DNA of 28,338 bases from CAYLUN01 sp964386865 (GTDB lineage Bacteria; Verrucomicrobiota; Kiritimatiellia; RFP12; UBA1067). Each line of letters begins with the position of its first letter. Positions within the stretch are counted from its first letter, which is position 1. The stretch spans positions 1 to 28,338 of the forward strand of contig CAYLUN010000073.1 of assembly GCA_964386865.1 (NCBI GenBank). The letters are read 5' to 3'. The position numbers and the translations under genes are program-made. The notes below the pieces were generated by a model. It did not search any database, was not told the DNA's origin, and saw nothing but the letters and a program-made list of their open reading frames with translations. Below are positions 17,324 to 25,506 of the stretch, in pieces.

Positions 17324-17381
17324 AGCCCCCCCTCGTAACCCCATCGTTTCCACCTGCGTTTGTGGAATCATCTTATCAGTT

Positions 17382-18611
17382 TCAGGGTTTCACGAACACC
17401 CGTTTCACCGCCTCCAGATAGCGCATTCCGTTCACGGTGTCGGGCTCCAGATAGCTGCCTTCGGTCCACTCGTTCCAGCAGTTGATGTTCAGGATGCGCG
17501 GGCCCTTCGGGTCGGCCAGCAGGCGTTCCTTGGTCAGCCTCAGCGCGGCCTCAAACTTCTCCGGCGTGTTGCCGACGATGATGTTGGTGAAAGGATACCC
17601 CGAATTGTCCATCGTCACCCGCTGGTCGCAGCGCGGGCTGGGATCCCAGCCCATGGAGACGTTCGGATAGTAGGGCACGCCGAACAGCTTGGCGGCCTTG
17701 TCCCAATAACCGAAATAGAGGTCGCGCATCACATTGTAGTCCGTCTGCGGCTGCGGCATCAGCGCGTGGTGGATCCACACGTACGAGGTGACAGAGTCGA
17801 AGCCGAGGTCGCGCACCAGTTTGGCGGGGTCGGACGGCACCTTCTCGCCCGGCAGGATGGGCTGCCCCCAGACCACGGCGTTCAGATGCAGCCCCGGCAG
17901 GCCGGAGGCGACGGCCTTGGCGCGGAAGGCGTCCAGCCCCGCGCGGGTCGCCGCCACCGAGCCGAAACTCTCCAGCAACTTGCCCAGATCGTAGTACGAG
18001 AAGTACGGCTTGCCGTCAATCTTCCAGTAGGACGGGTGATGGAAATAGTCTTTGATGACGTGATTGCAGATCTTGTCAAAGCTTTCCGGGCTCACCTTGC
18101 CCGGATACAGCACGCGCTGCGGATCGCCCTTCGTGTAGGGAAAGAGGTTTTTGATCCAATCGTGGTTGGCCCACATGAACGCGAACTTGATGCGCCCGTT
18201 GTTCTTGGCCTTGAGGAACCCCTCGTCAATCGGCCGCTCCAGAAACGGCCCGTCGTCATAGTGGTACCAGTCGAAGATAAACGCGTCAATGCCGTGGTCC
18301 GCAGCAGCGTCGATTTTCTTCGCCATGACCCTGGGATCTGACTCGTCCTCATAGCCCCACAGAGGAACTTTGGGCTGCTGGTGGCCGGGAAAGCGCGGCT
18401 TGGCGGCCTTGATCAGTTCCCACTCGTCCCACTGCCCACCCCTCTCCTTCAGATTGCGCGGGTCGTTGGGGTGATACTGCCCGAAATAATAGCTCGCCAC
18501 CGTGATCTCCGAATTGCGTACCTTTGCTTGAGCCTCTTTCGTAAACAGCGTTCCACACCCGGCTACCAGTACAATCCCAGCCGTAACCAACATCATCCAT
18601 TGCTTCTTCAT
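17382..18611 (-). CDS. WbsX/GH99-like lipoprotein glycoside hydrolase
   Basis: This 409-residue protein has a lipoprotein signal (MKKQWMMLVTAGIVLVAGC, C19) and AGGAG 6 nt before the ATG at 18611. The barrel carries ASYYFGQYHPNDP at strand 1, GHQQPKVPLWGYEDE, AAADHGIDAFIFDWYHYDDGPFL, FMWANHDW, the HHPSYWKIDGKPYFSYYDL region, PYYPNVSMGWDPSPR and NCWNEWTEGSYLEPD. The NEW-x-E-G motif is canonical for PF14307. It shares many blocks with the protein at 7642-8865, so the two are paralogues probably differing in linkage or sugar. It lies 15 nt after the GH106-like gene and 58 nt before the isomerase-like gene. The substrate is unknown; GH99 itself contains endo-alpha-mannosidases, but that specificity cannot be transferred here. 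Confidence 0.84.
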   Translation of the reverse strand: MKKQWMMLVTAGIVLVAGCGTLFTKEAQAKVRNSEITVASYYFGQYHPNDPRNLKERGGQWDEWELIKAAKPRFPGHQQPKVPLWGYEDESDPRVMAKKIDAAADHGIDAFIFDWYHYDDGPFLERPIDEGFLKAKNNGRIKFAFMWANHDWIKNLFPYTKGDPQRVLYPGKVSPESFDKICNHVIKDYFHHPSYWKIDGKPYFSYYDLGKLLESFGSVAATRAGLDAFRAKAVASGLPGLHLNAVVWGQPILPGEKVPSDPAKLVRDLGFDSVTSYVWIHHALMPQPQTDYNVMRDLYFGYWDKAAKLFGVPYYPNVSMGWDPSPRCDQRVTMDNSGYPFTNIIVGNTPEKFEAALRLTKERLLADPKGPRILNINCWNEWTEGSYLEPDTVNGMRYLEAVKRVFVKP

Positions 18612-18626
18612 TCTGTTCTCCTTTTT

Positions 18627-20909
18627 TTAACGTTTAACTTTCTTCGGATGCAGCCTGTTGAGCGGAGCCCCTTCCAGACGCAGCAGCACGGCACCCCAGG
18701 CGTCAAGGGCAACCGATACGTTCGACGGATCTGAGAGCGGCGTAACACTCCCCGTTGCAAGATCGAGCAACTCGCCGGCACGAGCCTCCCCGAAGTGCAG
18801 CATGCCGCTCCAAGGCGTGGCACTGTCGTTGATGACAAAAAAGACGTCCTTGCCATCGATGAGGCGCCGTGTCATGCGAACCGGCGAGACGGTCCCGTCC
18901 ACGGTCACGTCGGGCGGCACGATCTGCTCGAGAATAGAGGGCAGAGATTTGACCTCCTCCGGCTTGAGAAAAATGCCGAGTCCGCCCTTCGAATTAGCAA
19001 CCCAACCGCATCCGTCGGTCTTCTGTGTCTCAACGAAAATCCGCAGAAAGGCAGACCAGAAGCCAGCAGGCTCCGTCATCCCGCCGAAGATGCGTCGCCC
19101 GATCGCGCCGGCAGTCTTCGACGGAAACTCTTTTTCGGTGTTCAGCGGACGCGTGCCCGCAGCGATCACGATGCCGCCGCTTTCCCAAAACCGCTCCACA
19201 GTCTTCCAGGCAGCCTCTGGCAGCGTGTCGGTATCGGGCAGGATCACCACGGAGAACGCGAGGCTGTTCAACCGGAGTTCCGCATCGGCAATCGTGGCCT
19301 CCAGGAGCGTACGCGTGTCGATGTACGAGAACTCGTGCCGGTTCACGTAGAGCAGATCGTTGACCTGATTCTGAATCTGCGCCAGCCGCTCTGAAAGGGG
19401 CCCCGCCTCGCTGAAACCTTGCCGGGAGGGTTTGAAGCGCGTCCACGCCGTTTCAACCGGATAGAGCACCGCGATACACGCGTTGCGGCGACCGTCGGTC
19501 AGCGCCAGGCACCCGCGGCCGGTCCACTCGTTGAGCGCGCGAAGGTCCGCGTCGGACCAGCCGTCGCGCGGGAAGACGCTGTACGTGTTGAATCGGTTGA
19601 TGCCCCCGAGCAACAATCTATTAATGGTTCCACGGAACTGGCCCACGCTCACGGCCTTGGGAGGCTTGGCCAACATCTCCTGAAAATCGGAGGTCTCGCT
19701 CATGACCAGCGTGCCGCCTTCCAATTCAGCCGCACTGCTGGCCAAACGGGCGGTGAACCAAGGCGACCCTGTTGGCTCGCATGAGAGCACATCGATCCCC
19801 GGCACGTCCATCTCTCGCAGGCAGGCGAAGAAGTCCCCGTAAAGCGGCACATGAAACCGGATGTCCTCCTCCAGCAGCAGATGGCCGCCGGACGGAATCT
19901 GGTGCGCACGGCACCACTCGCGGATACGCACGAAGTAGTTCTGCCGAAACTGCTCGGCCGTCGCCTGCCAGAAATTGTGCCGCGTGCGGGCCGCGTTAGG
20001 CCCATCCAAAAAGAGCCAGGGGATTTCGTCCGCGAGTTTCCTGCCTGTCGATTTCGCGAACCGCTCCGCCAGGCTCGGATGCCAAGCGACCGGGCTCCAT
20101 GGCATCGCCCGCATGTAGTAGCTTGCCAAGAGCGACGGCTCGTCCGTAAACGTGGAGACAAATAACTGGCCCAGATTGTTCCCCAGTTCCTTGGCAAAGC
20201 GCTCGTGTGTGATATCAAGAAATGCGGAGACGGTGTCGGGATCGAGCAGGTTCACATACGGGGCGTGTTCCGGAACGCCGCTGAAGTCCACCTGCGAGCC
20301 GTCAAACAGGCGGTCTTCGCTCACCGCGAGCAACTGCCACCGCCCGTCAGGAGCAGTCCAGGTGAAGTTGCCGCCGCTGGCGGGCGGCAGCTCGACCGCG
20401 CCGGACAAGGTTACCTCGCCGTTGGTGCCAACCGGGTAGGCCCGTGCCAATAGCAGCTTGCCCGGAGGACACGGGATGGAGACGGCACCTGCGCCGACCA
20501 TCTTGCTCTTGGCGCCCAACAGCGCGCGGGCCTCGCGTTCGGGATGATCCTTCAGTACCAGCCCGCCCGCACGTCCAGACGGATAGCCGGCCTCGTCGTA
20601 CAGCCAGTTGTCCAGACCGGCCTGCCGCAGCGACTCCATGCCTGCTCGGAACGCCGCCCAGTTGGCCGGATTCGTGACATACCCGTTGCCGAACTCAATG
20701 CTCGTCACAAAGCCGCCAAAACCGCCCTTTTGCAGCGCGTCCACCTGCGCTTTGCGTCCGGCCTCCTCAGGCGACCAACCATGGTTGATCTTGAGGATAC
20801 GGCACGCGGCAGGCGGATTCTTAAACTGCTCGGTGAATTCCGCCTTGTCGCCGCCGACACAGACTGTCACCGCAAGTAGAAACAAAACAACTGATAAACC
20901 CTTGACCAT
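18627..20909 (-). CDS. GH106-like secreted glycoside hydrolase
   Basis: The protein has 760 residues. It has a signal peptide (MVKGLSVVLFLLAVTVCVGG) and GGGG 7 nt before the ATG at 20909. The barrel shows NHGWSPEEAGRKAQVDAL, GGFGGFVTSIEFG, and then NWLYDEAGYPSGRAGGLV (D105-E106), the block that marks GH106-like rhamnosidase barrels and their relatives. FVSTFTDEPSLLA (D256-E257) and GTLVMSETSDFQEM are candidate catalytic segments. The C-terminal half includes a GIVIAAGTRPLN subdomain and a beta-sandwich finishing with GELLDLATGSVTPL. It is shorter than full GH106 enzymes and lacks the long C-terminal galactose-binding-like part seen in the gene at 20947-24324. The likely activity is an exo-alpha-glycosidase, perhaps rhamnosidase, but the substrate is uncertain. 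It follows that gene after 37 nt. Confidence 0.8.
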   Translation of the reverse strand: MVKGLSVVLFLLAVTVCVGGDKAEFTEQFKNPPAACRILKINHGWSPEEAGRKAQVDALQKGGFGGFVTSIEFGNGYVTNPANWAAFRAGMESLRQAGLDNWLYDEAGYPSGRAGGLVLKDHPEREARALLGAKSKMVGAGAVSIPCPPGKLLLARAYPVGTNGEVTLSGAVELPPASGGNFTWTAPDGRWQLLAVSEDRLFDGSQVDFSGVPEHAPYVNLLDPDTVSAFLDITHERFAKELGNNLGQLFVSTFTDEPSLLASYYMRAMPWSPVAWHPSLAERFAKSTGRKLADEIPWLFLDGPNAARTRHNFWQATAEQFRQNYFVRIREWCRAHQIPSGGHLLLEEDIRFHVPLYGDFFACLREMDVPGIDVLSCEPTGSPWFTARLASSAAELEGGTLVMSETSDFQEMLAKPPKAVSVGQFRGTINRLLLGGINRFNTYSVFPRDGWSDADLRALNEWTGRGCLALTDGRRNACIAVLYPVETAWTRFKPSRQGFSEAGPLSERLAQIQNQVNDLLYVNRHEFSYIDTRTLLEATIADAELRLNSLAFSVVILPDTDTLPEAAWKTVERFWESGGIVIAAGTRPLNTEKEFPSKTAGAIGRRIFGGMTEPAGFWSAFLRIFVETQKTDGCGWVANSKGGLGIFLKPEEVKSLPSILEQIVPPDVTVDGTVSPVRMTRRLIDGKDVFFVINDSATPWSGMLHFGEARAGELLDLATGSVTPLSDPSNVSVALDAWGAVLLRLEGAPLNRLHPKKVKR

Positions 20910-20946
20910 CCTAAATCCCCTGTTCTTTCACTGACTCTTCATTCTG

Positions 20947-23900
20947 CTACTCTGCCCCCGACCCTTCCGTTTTCAAGAGCCGGACCGGGCCCAACAAACC
21001 GGAAGCTAACAGCGGCTGATCCTTCTTTGAGGCAATATTGGTCCGGGTCACGCGCTTGTCCTGCGGCAGCGCGGCATCGCCGACCAGACGGTTCTGCCAA
21101 AGGTTGACCACGTCGATTTCCAACTGGTTCTCGCCCGGCCTGACAGCCTCGGTGATCTCCACCCGCCACGGCGCGCACCAGACCGTGCCAAGCTGCTTTC
21201 CGTTGAGCCGGACCGTGGCGATCTCCTTCACCGCGCCCAAGTCAAGAGAGAAGTCGGAGGTCAGAGGGTGGAGAACGGAGGGCGAAAAATGAAAAGTCTT
21301 GCGGTAGGTCGCCGTACCGGAATAGTACTTGATCGCTTCCTCTGTCCGAAGCGTCCAGTCCATCAACGTTTCGAATACAACTGCTGACTGCCCCTGCTGA
21401 CTGCTGACTGGATAGAGCCACTGCGGATCGAACGTCACCTGCCACGGCCCCTCGATTTCCATCACCTGCTTCAGCTCGGGGAAATTCTTCTCCCCCTTCT
21501 GCCCTCTGTCCTCCGTCCTCTGACCTCTCTCCCGGAATATCACAAACAGCGAACCGGACGGCTCGAACTGAAGCGGCACGCTTGTCACTCCCCCGTTTTC
21601 GGACCACACCGGCAGCGCACGTCGTGCGCCCGTAAGGGGATCCCATAGCTCCGGCTGCTTTCCAGCGACTCTGAAGGAGACCGCCTGCCGGACGCTTCCC
21701 GTGCCGGCGTTCGCCAGGAAGTACACCTCCGAATCATCGCAGCGCCGATGAAGCCAGCTCACGTTTTCCCAGCCGGGCCGGGCTTCTCCGCAAGGCGCGA
21801 CATCCGGTGCGAGCCCCTCCGCAGCGAGCAGTTCGGCAAGCGTCATTCCAGCGATCACGCGGCCCTTGCCCACACGCCGGTCAACCCGCAGTGCGCGCTC
21901 GTTGCCCCACAGGGTGTCGCTGAGTTCCTGCCGCTCCCGGCCGTCGCGCGCACGCTCCAGCAGACGCGGTGAAGGGCCCGCCCTCCCGCCGATGACCGTC
22001 ACCCCACTGGAGACCAGCGAGGCGATCTTCTTCAACACGGGCAGCGTCACCGGCCAGGCGTCGGCAGCGGGCAGCACCAGATAGCGGTAGGCCTGTCCGT
22101 CCGGAAGCGTCGCCCGCCCCTGCTTGCAGGAGAGTCGCGACAGGATCACCTCCGCGTTGATGCCGTCGAAATCATAGCCGTCGGGCAAAGCGGGGCGCAC
22201 CTGCTTGCGGCCGGGAACAAAACGGGCGGTGTCTTCCCCGAAGAAATAGCAGAAATCGGCCACAAAACGGCCCTGTCTCAACAGGAACTGGCAACGTCCG
22301 ATATAGTCCAGAAACGCATCGCTCTGCTCCCACCACGTCATGTTGGCGTTGATCGCGTCATAGGTGAAGAGCCCCGGACGTGCGTGGACATCGGGCTGGT
22401 GCGACCACAGATGGAGCATGGCGTTGTTCATCCCGCTGCAGAACTGCGCGTCCAGCTCCGCCTTCCAAACGCCGGGCGGCTGCTGGGTCCCGTCCGCGAT
22501 CGTCAGCGATTCCGCGGCGACCAGCGGCTTGCCGTAGATGTGAGCGGCCGAAGCCGCTGTCCGGACCGAATCCGCAAAGTGATAATGCTGCTTCATGACC
22601 AGGCCCCACGGCCCGCCGTCATTGAACCAGAACTCACCCATGGGCTCATCAATCCGGCCGAAGGCGGCCAGCCCGTCGATGTGCGGGAACGGGTAGGAGC
22701 CGTACCCGTTTTCCGCCCGCATGCGCAAACCATCCTGATGGGCGCGCTCGGTCATCTGCTCATAGAAGTCCAGATAGAACTGCGACAGCACCTGACGGTA
22801 ATCCCAGAAAAAGCGGTCCGTTTCGCGGCGGCCGTCGACCACGCGACGCGCCATGGCCGGCAGATAGGCGATCAGGTCGTAGCCGTTACGCTTCCGGAAC
22901 GCTTCACGGAACCCCTCGGTCCACGTGGCCTGTATGCCGAAGGCCGATGCGCCGATCTCGTAGCTGTCGATCAACACGCCTTTCAGGGCCTTACGCGCTG
23001 TTGCGTCAGCCTCCTTCAACAAGATTCCAGCGGTCTGGTCATAGAGCAGATCCGCCGCCTTGCGGCTGTAGGGATCAGCCTCATATCCGCCCTTCAGCGC
23101 CTGGCTCATGGCTCGCGGCGGCTCGCCGACCAGCGTCGCCCCGAACCGCGCGACGGTCCAGCGCCCGGGCGGGACATCCCAAACCAGCGTGCCGTCGGCG
23201 GCCATCTTGCGGGTCAGCTCAACCGTCTCCGCGCTTCGGCAATCCACCACGTCGGGCGCGGCGTACTCCTCGCCCATTACTGCCGGACCGGCTTTGGGCC
23301 AATCCCAGAAGCTGCGTTTAGCCGACTTGAACAGCCACCATTTGATACCCCGGCGCAAGCGCGGTTCATCGCCCTGCCGCAGGACGCAGAACTCGGCCAA
23401 CTGCACGTCCGGCACATGGGAGGAGGTCATCGAGAGCCGGAAGACCTTCGCTTCTGTGGGCGGGATCTCCAGTCGCTTCGTCTCGCCGGCCGCCAGGTCG
23501 AACGCCAGCACCTGTGTGAAATGTGCCCCATCCTGAGAGGTCTGCAGTTCGCACGCGCGCGGCCCGCAACCTGCGGGCGAAGCCACCAGAAAGGCCGTCG
23601 CCTTCAACACCTCGTGATAGCGCAGCTCAACCCAGGCCGGCTTATCTGCGGACGGTGCCTCCTTCGCCTTCCAGCAGGTGTCGGGGTCGTTGTCCGCAAT
23701 GTCCTCCACCGGCGCGTTCTTTTCGTCCGTGCAGTAATTGCCCTGCTCCGAACTGGCGTTCACCTGCGCGGGACGCATCGGCGCATGATCCAATTCGCGG
23801 AATGCGATGACCGCCACATCCTGATAGAACAGCTCGGCCCCGAGTGGCTTCGGAAGAACCCGCTCAACCCGCTTCGGCCCCTCCACCTGGATCTCCGCAT

Positions 23901-24324
23901 ACGACAACTTTTTAGCGGCATGTGCCGCGTCAACCCAAGGACCGCCCATGCCCCACCCTGCCGCGGCGACCAGCCGCACCTCGATGCCCAGCCGGGCGGA
24001 CTCGGTCAGCGTGTGCTGGAACAGGGAGCGCCAGAGCGGACTCATCATCGCGACAGGACCCACCTCGACGCCGCCATTGACATCGAAAATGTCGACGCTG
24101 CGGATTCCCTTGCGCGCCATCTCGGTCAAGTCGCGGGTAATCCCCTCGCGGGTGACATTCCCGTTGATCCAGCGCCACCAGACGCCGGCTCGTGCCGCGT
24201 CGGGCGGATTGTTAAAACCGGCCTCCAGTATATCCGCATGACTGGCGGTCCGCTGGTCGGCGAGAAACGGGGTCGGAATCAGACAGGCCAACAATGCGGA
24301 AAATAGCGTGAAGGCAGATTTCAT
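20947..24324 (-). CDS. GH106 alpha-L-rhamnosidase, secreted, with internal F5/8-like domain
   Basis: The protein has 1125 residues and a signal peptide (to about 22). AGGGA lies 7 nt before the ATG at 24324, and the gene begins 3 nt after the upstream stop. N-terminal barrel strands include GVWWRWINGNVTREGITRDL and GIEVRLVAAAGWGMGGPWV. Residues about 185-315 form an inserted discoidin (F5/8 type C)-like domain (DNDPDTCWKA to VQLAEFCVL). GH106 signatures follow: LIDSYEIGAS with E456, FRKRNGYDLIAYLP, AAESLTIAD with E605, MLHLWSHQPDVHARPG, and the C-terminal DWTLRTEEAIKYYSGTATY, LDLGAVKEIATVRLNGKQLGTVW and NLWQNRLVGDAALP. E456 and E605 are the likely catalytic pair by family position. Three stretches of 7-bp repeats fall in loops of the C-terminal part (21246-21530). 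The enzyme would remove alpha-L-rhamnose from a complex polysaccharide outside the cytoplasm. Confidence 0.9.
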   Translation of the reverse strand: MKSAFTLFSALLACLIPTPFLADQRTASHADILEAGFNNPPDAARAGVWWRWINGNVTREGITRDLTEMARKGIRSVDIFDVNGGVEVGPVAMMSPLWRSLFQHTLTESARLGIEVRLVAAAGWGMGGPWVDAAHAAKKLSYAEIQVEGPKRVERVLPKPLGAELFYQDVAVIAFRELDHAPMRPAQVNASSEQGNYCTDEKNAPVEDIADNDPDTCWKAKEAPSADKPAWVELRYHEVLKATAFLVASPAGCGPRACELQTSQDGAHFTQVLAFDLAAGETKRLEIPPTEAKVFRLSMTSSHVPDVQLAEFCVLRQGDEPRLRRGIKWWLFKSAKRSFWDWPKAGPAVMGEEYAAPDVVDCRSAETVELTRKMAADGTLVWDVPPGRWTVARFGATLVGEPPRAMSQALKGGYEADPYSRKAADLLYDQTAGILLKEADATARKALKGVLIDSYEIGASAFGIQATWTEGFREAFRKRNGYDLIAYLPAMARRVVDGRRETDRFFWDYRQVLSQFYLDFYEQMTERAHQDGLRMRAENGYGSYPFPHIDGLAAFGRIDEPMGEFWFNDGGPWGLVMKQHYHFADSVRTAASAAHIYGKPLVAAESLTIADGTQQPPGVWKAELDAQFCSGMNNAMLHLWSHQPDVHARPGLFTYDAINANMTWWEQSDAFLDYIGRCQFLLRQGRFVADFCYFFGEDTARFVPGRKQVRPALPDGYDFDGINAEVILSRLSCKQGRATLPDGQAYRYLVLPAADAWPVTLPVLKKIASLVSSGVTVIGGRAGPSPRLLERARDGRERQELSDTLWGNERALRVDRRVGKGRVIAGMTLAELLAAEGLAPDVAPCGEARPGWENVSWLHRRCDDSEVYFLANAGTGSVRQAVSFRVAGKQPELWDPLTGARRALPVWSENGGVTSVPLQFEPSGSLFVIFRERGQRTEDRGQKGEKNFPELKQVMEIEGPWQVTFDPQWLYPVSSQQGQSAVVFETLMDWTLRTEEAIKYYSGTATYRKTFHFSPSVLHPLTSDFSLDLGAVKEIATVRLNGKQLGTVWCAPWRVEITEAVRPGENQLEIDVVNLWQNRLVGDAALPQDKRVTRTNIASKKDQPLLASGLLGPVRLLKTEGSGAE
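21246..21282 (-). repeat. Heptanucleotide repeat cluster C in the GH106 gene
   Basis: On the coding strand five consecutive 7-mers can be read from 21281 down to 21247: cctccgt, tctccac, cctctga, cctccga, cttctct. They code for part of a loop (SVLHPLTSDFS, residues about 1015-1027) that lies just before the conserved LDLGAVKEI strand. The units match those of cluster B (21496-21530) but lie on the opposite strand, so B and C are inverted copies of one repeat type. Confidence 0.7.
21381..21411 (+). repeat. Heptanucleotide repeat cluster A in the GH106 gene
   Basis: On the plus strand the units are ctgctga, ctgcccc (one base short of perfect phase), ctgctga, ctgctga and a partial ctgg. On the coding strand it encodes the loop VSSQQGQSA (residues about 972-982) between FDPQWLYP and VVFETLMDW. 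The unit sequence differs from that of clusters B and C but the unit length is the same. Confidence 0.65.
21496..21530 (+). repeat. Heptanucleotide repeat cluster B in the GH106 gene
   Basis: Five perfect-phase 7-mers are visible on the plus strand: cttctgc, cctctgt, cctccgt, cctctga, cctctct (consensus CCTCYGN). On the coding strand they encode the hydrophilic loop RGQRTEDRGQKG (residues about 932-943) just before the EIEGPWQVTFDP strand. Such low-complexity peptides are not expected in the GH106 fold, so the DNA repeat seems to have entered and kept the frame. Confidence 0.75.
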
Positions 24325-24327
24325 TTT

Positions 24328-25506
24328 TTATTCCCTAGCCCGAGCGGGCGGCAGCGGAACCGATATGTCCGCGAACGGAACAACGGTGAAGCCAATCTCG
24401 TCGTAGCGTTCGGACTTCTTGCTGGCTTCGTCCAAGTCGCCGCGCTCGTACAGGACGCCGACGCCGCCACACGGCATCACGGCGATGTCGGAATAGCCGG
24501 TGAAGTTGGGGGCGGGCTTCTTCGCGTAGCGGAAGGCTTTTGCCCACGTGCGGCCATCGTCTTCGCTGAGCTTGAGCGTGCCGTCCGAGCGAACGGCCGC
24601 ATTGGCCGGGTTTGAGAACAGGATGTTGCCCCTGCCGGTCACGGGGTTCAGCGAATGAAACAGCAGACTCGCCTGGCAGCCGCGCGGCTCGACCAGCGCC
24701 TTCTCCAGCCAGGTCTCCGTAAATGTCGCGCCGCCATCCTTGCTGAGGGAGACGACCCGGTGATGCTCGTCATCGTTCTGGTTGCGGCTGTTGAGCATCA
24801 GGGCGCCGTCGCTCAACTCAACCACCGTGCATTCAGAGGTCTGAGGCCGCGGGACGCTGCCGCCGATGCGCCACGTCTCGCCGTTGTCGTCTGAGTAAAT
24901 GACGTGCGAAACCATGTGGTCCCTCTTTGTGTTGTGGCGGGCGGGGACGATGATCCGACCCTTGTGCGGCTCGCTGCGCTTCACAATGGCGTGGCACGGA
25001 CCGGTGCCATACCACCTCCAGTCCGGCTGGTAGACCGAAGCCGTGATGTTGCGCGGCTTCGACCACGTCACGCCGTCGTCATCGGAACACATGACATACA
25101 CCTCGCGCGTCGCGCGCTCCGACTTTGACGGAACCCATTTGTTCCACAGCCAGACGAGAAGAATGCGTCCCGACGGGAGCACCACCGGGCATTGGCACTT
25201 GCAAGGATTGCGGCCGTCGTTCGCGAGCACCTGCAGCGGCCCCCACGTGCGGCCGCCGTCCGTGGACCGCTTGAGCACGACATCCATGTCATCTTCGTCC
25301 TTATGGCTGTTGACGCGCCCTTCGCAGAAGGCCAGCACCGTGCCCTGGGTGCTGACCGCCACCGTCGGGCAGCGATAGCAGGCGTAGCCCTCCTTTCCGC
25401 TCGTGAACGGCACGGTGTCGAGCGGTGTCTTCGTCGAATCCCCGGCATTGAGCGCCAGCGGCACGAGCAGCAGGGCGGCGAGGGCAAGAAGCGAGATTCG
25501 TTTCAT
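24328..25506 (-). CDS. Secreted sialidase-fold enzyme (GH33-like, BNR/Asp-box repeats)
   Basis: The protein has 392 residues from the ATG at 25506; the longer frame to 25632 overlaps the preceding gene and lacks a ribosome-binding site. A signal peptide covers residues 1-21. Five Asp-box (S-x-D-x-G-x-T-W) motifs are visible: STDGGRTWG at 81, SDDDGVTW at 141, SDDNGETW at 205, SKDGGATF at 255 and SEDDGRTW at 314. R45 in YRCPT and R241 in LNSRNQ are candidates for the carboxylate-binding Arg triad. Y338 in GYSDIAV is the expected nucleophile, and LYERG follows. This is a six-bladed beta-propeller exo-sialidase pattern. The substrate may be a sialic acid or a related nonulosonic or ulosonic acid, because no sialic-acid metabolism is visible. 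It overlaps the sulfatase fusion gene by ATGA (25503-25506) with GGAG 7 nt upstream, so it is probably translationally coupled. Confidence 0.85.
   Translation of the reverse strand: MKRISLLALAALLLVPLALNAGDSTKTPLDTVPFTSGKEGYACYRCPTVAVSTQGTVLAFCEGRVNSHKDEDDMDVVLKRSTDGGRTWGPLQVLANDGRNPCKCQCPVVLPSGRILLVWLWNKWVPSKSERATREVYVMCSDDDGVTWSKPRNITASVYQPDWRWYGTGPCHAIVKRSEPHKGRIIVPARHNTKRDHMVSHVIYSDDNGETWRIGGSVPRPQTSECTVVELSDGALMLNSRNQNDDEHHRVVSLSKDGGATFTETWLEKALVEPRGCQASLLFHSLNPVTGRGNILFSNPANAAVRSDGTLKLSEDDGRTWAKAFRYAKKPAPNFTGYSDIAVMPCGGVGVLYERGDLDEASKKSERYDEIGFTVVPFADISVPLPPARARE

Noticed and set aside
17347..17367. 6-bp stem hairpin (TTCCAC/GTGGAA) between the WbsX-like and isomerase-like genes as a terminator
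   Set aside because: The stem is short and no U-tract follows on either strand.
7642..18611. Reading the WbsX-family genes as an O-antigen glycosyltransferase locus
   Set aside because: The proteins carry signal peptides or lipoboxes and sit among hydrolases and sulfatases; no nucleotide-sugar or flippase genes are present.
22384..24306. A 640-codon open frame on the plus strand opposite the GH106 gene
   Set aside because: It is antisense to a gene with clear family motifs, has no recognisable domain, and is the usual by-product of high GC and codon bias.
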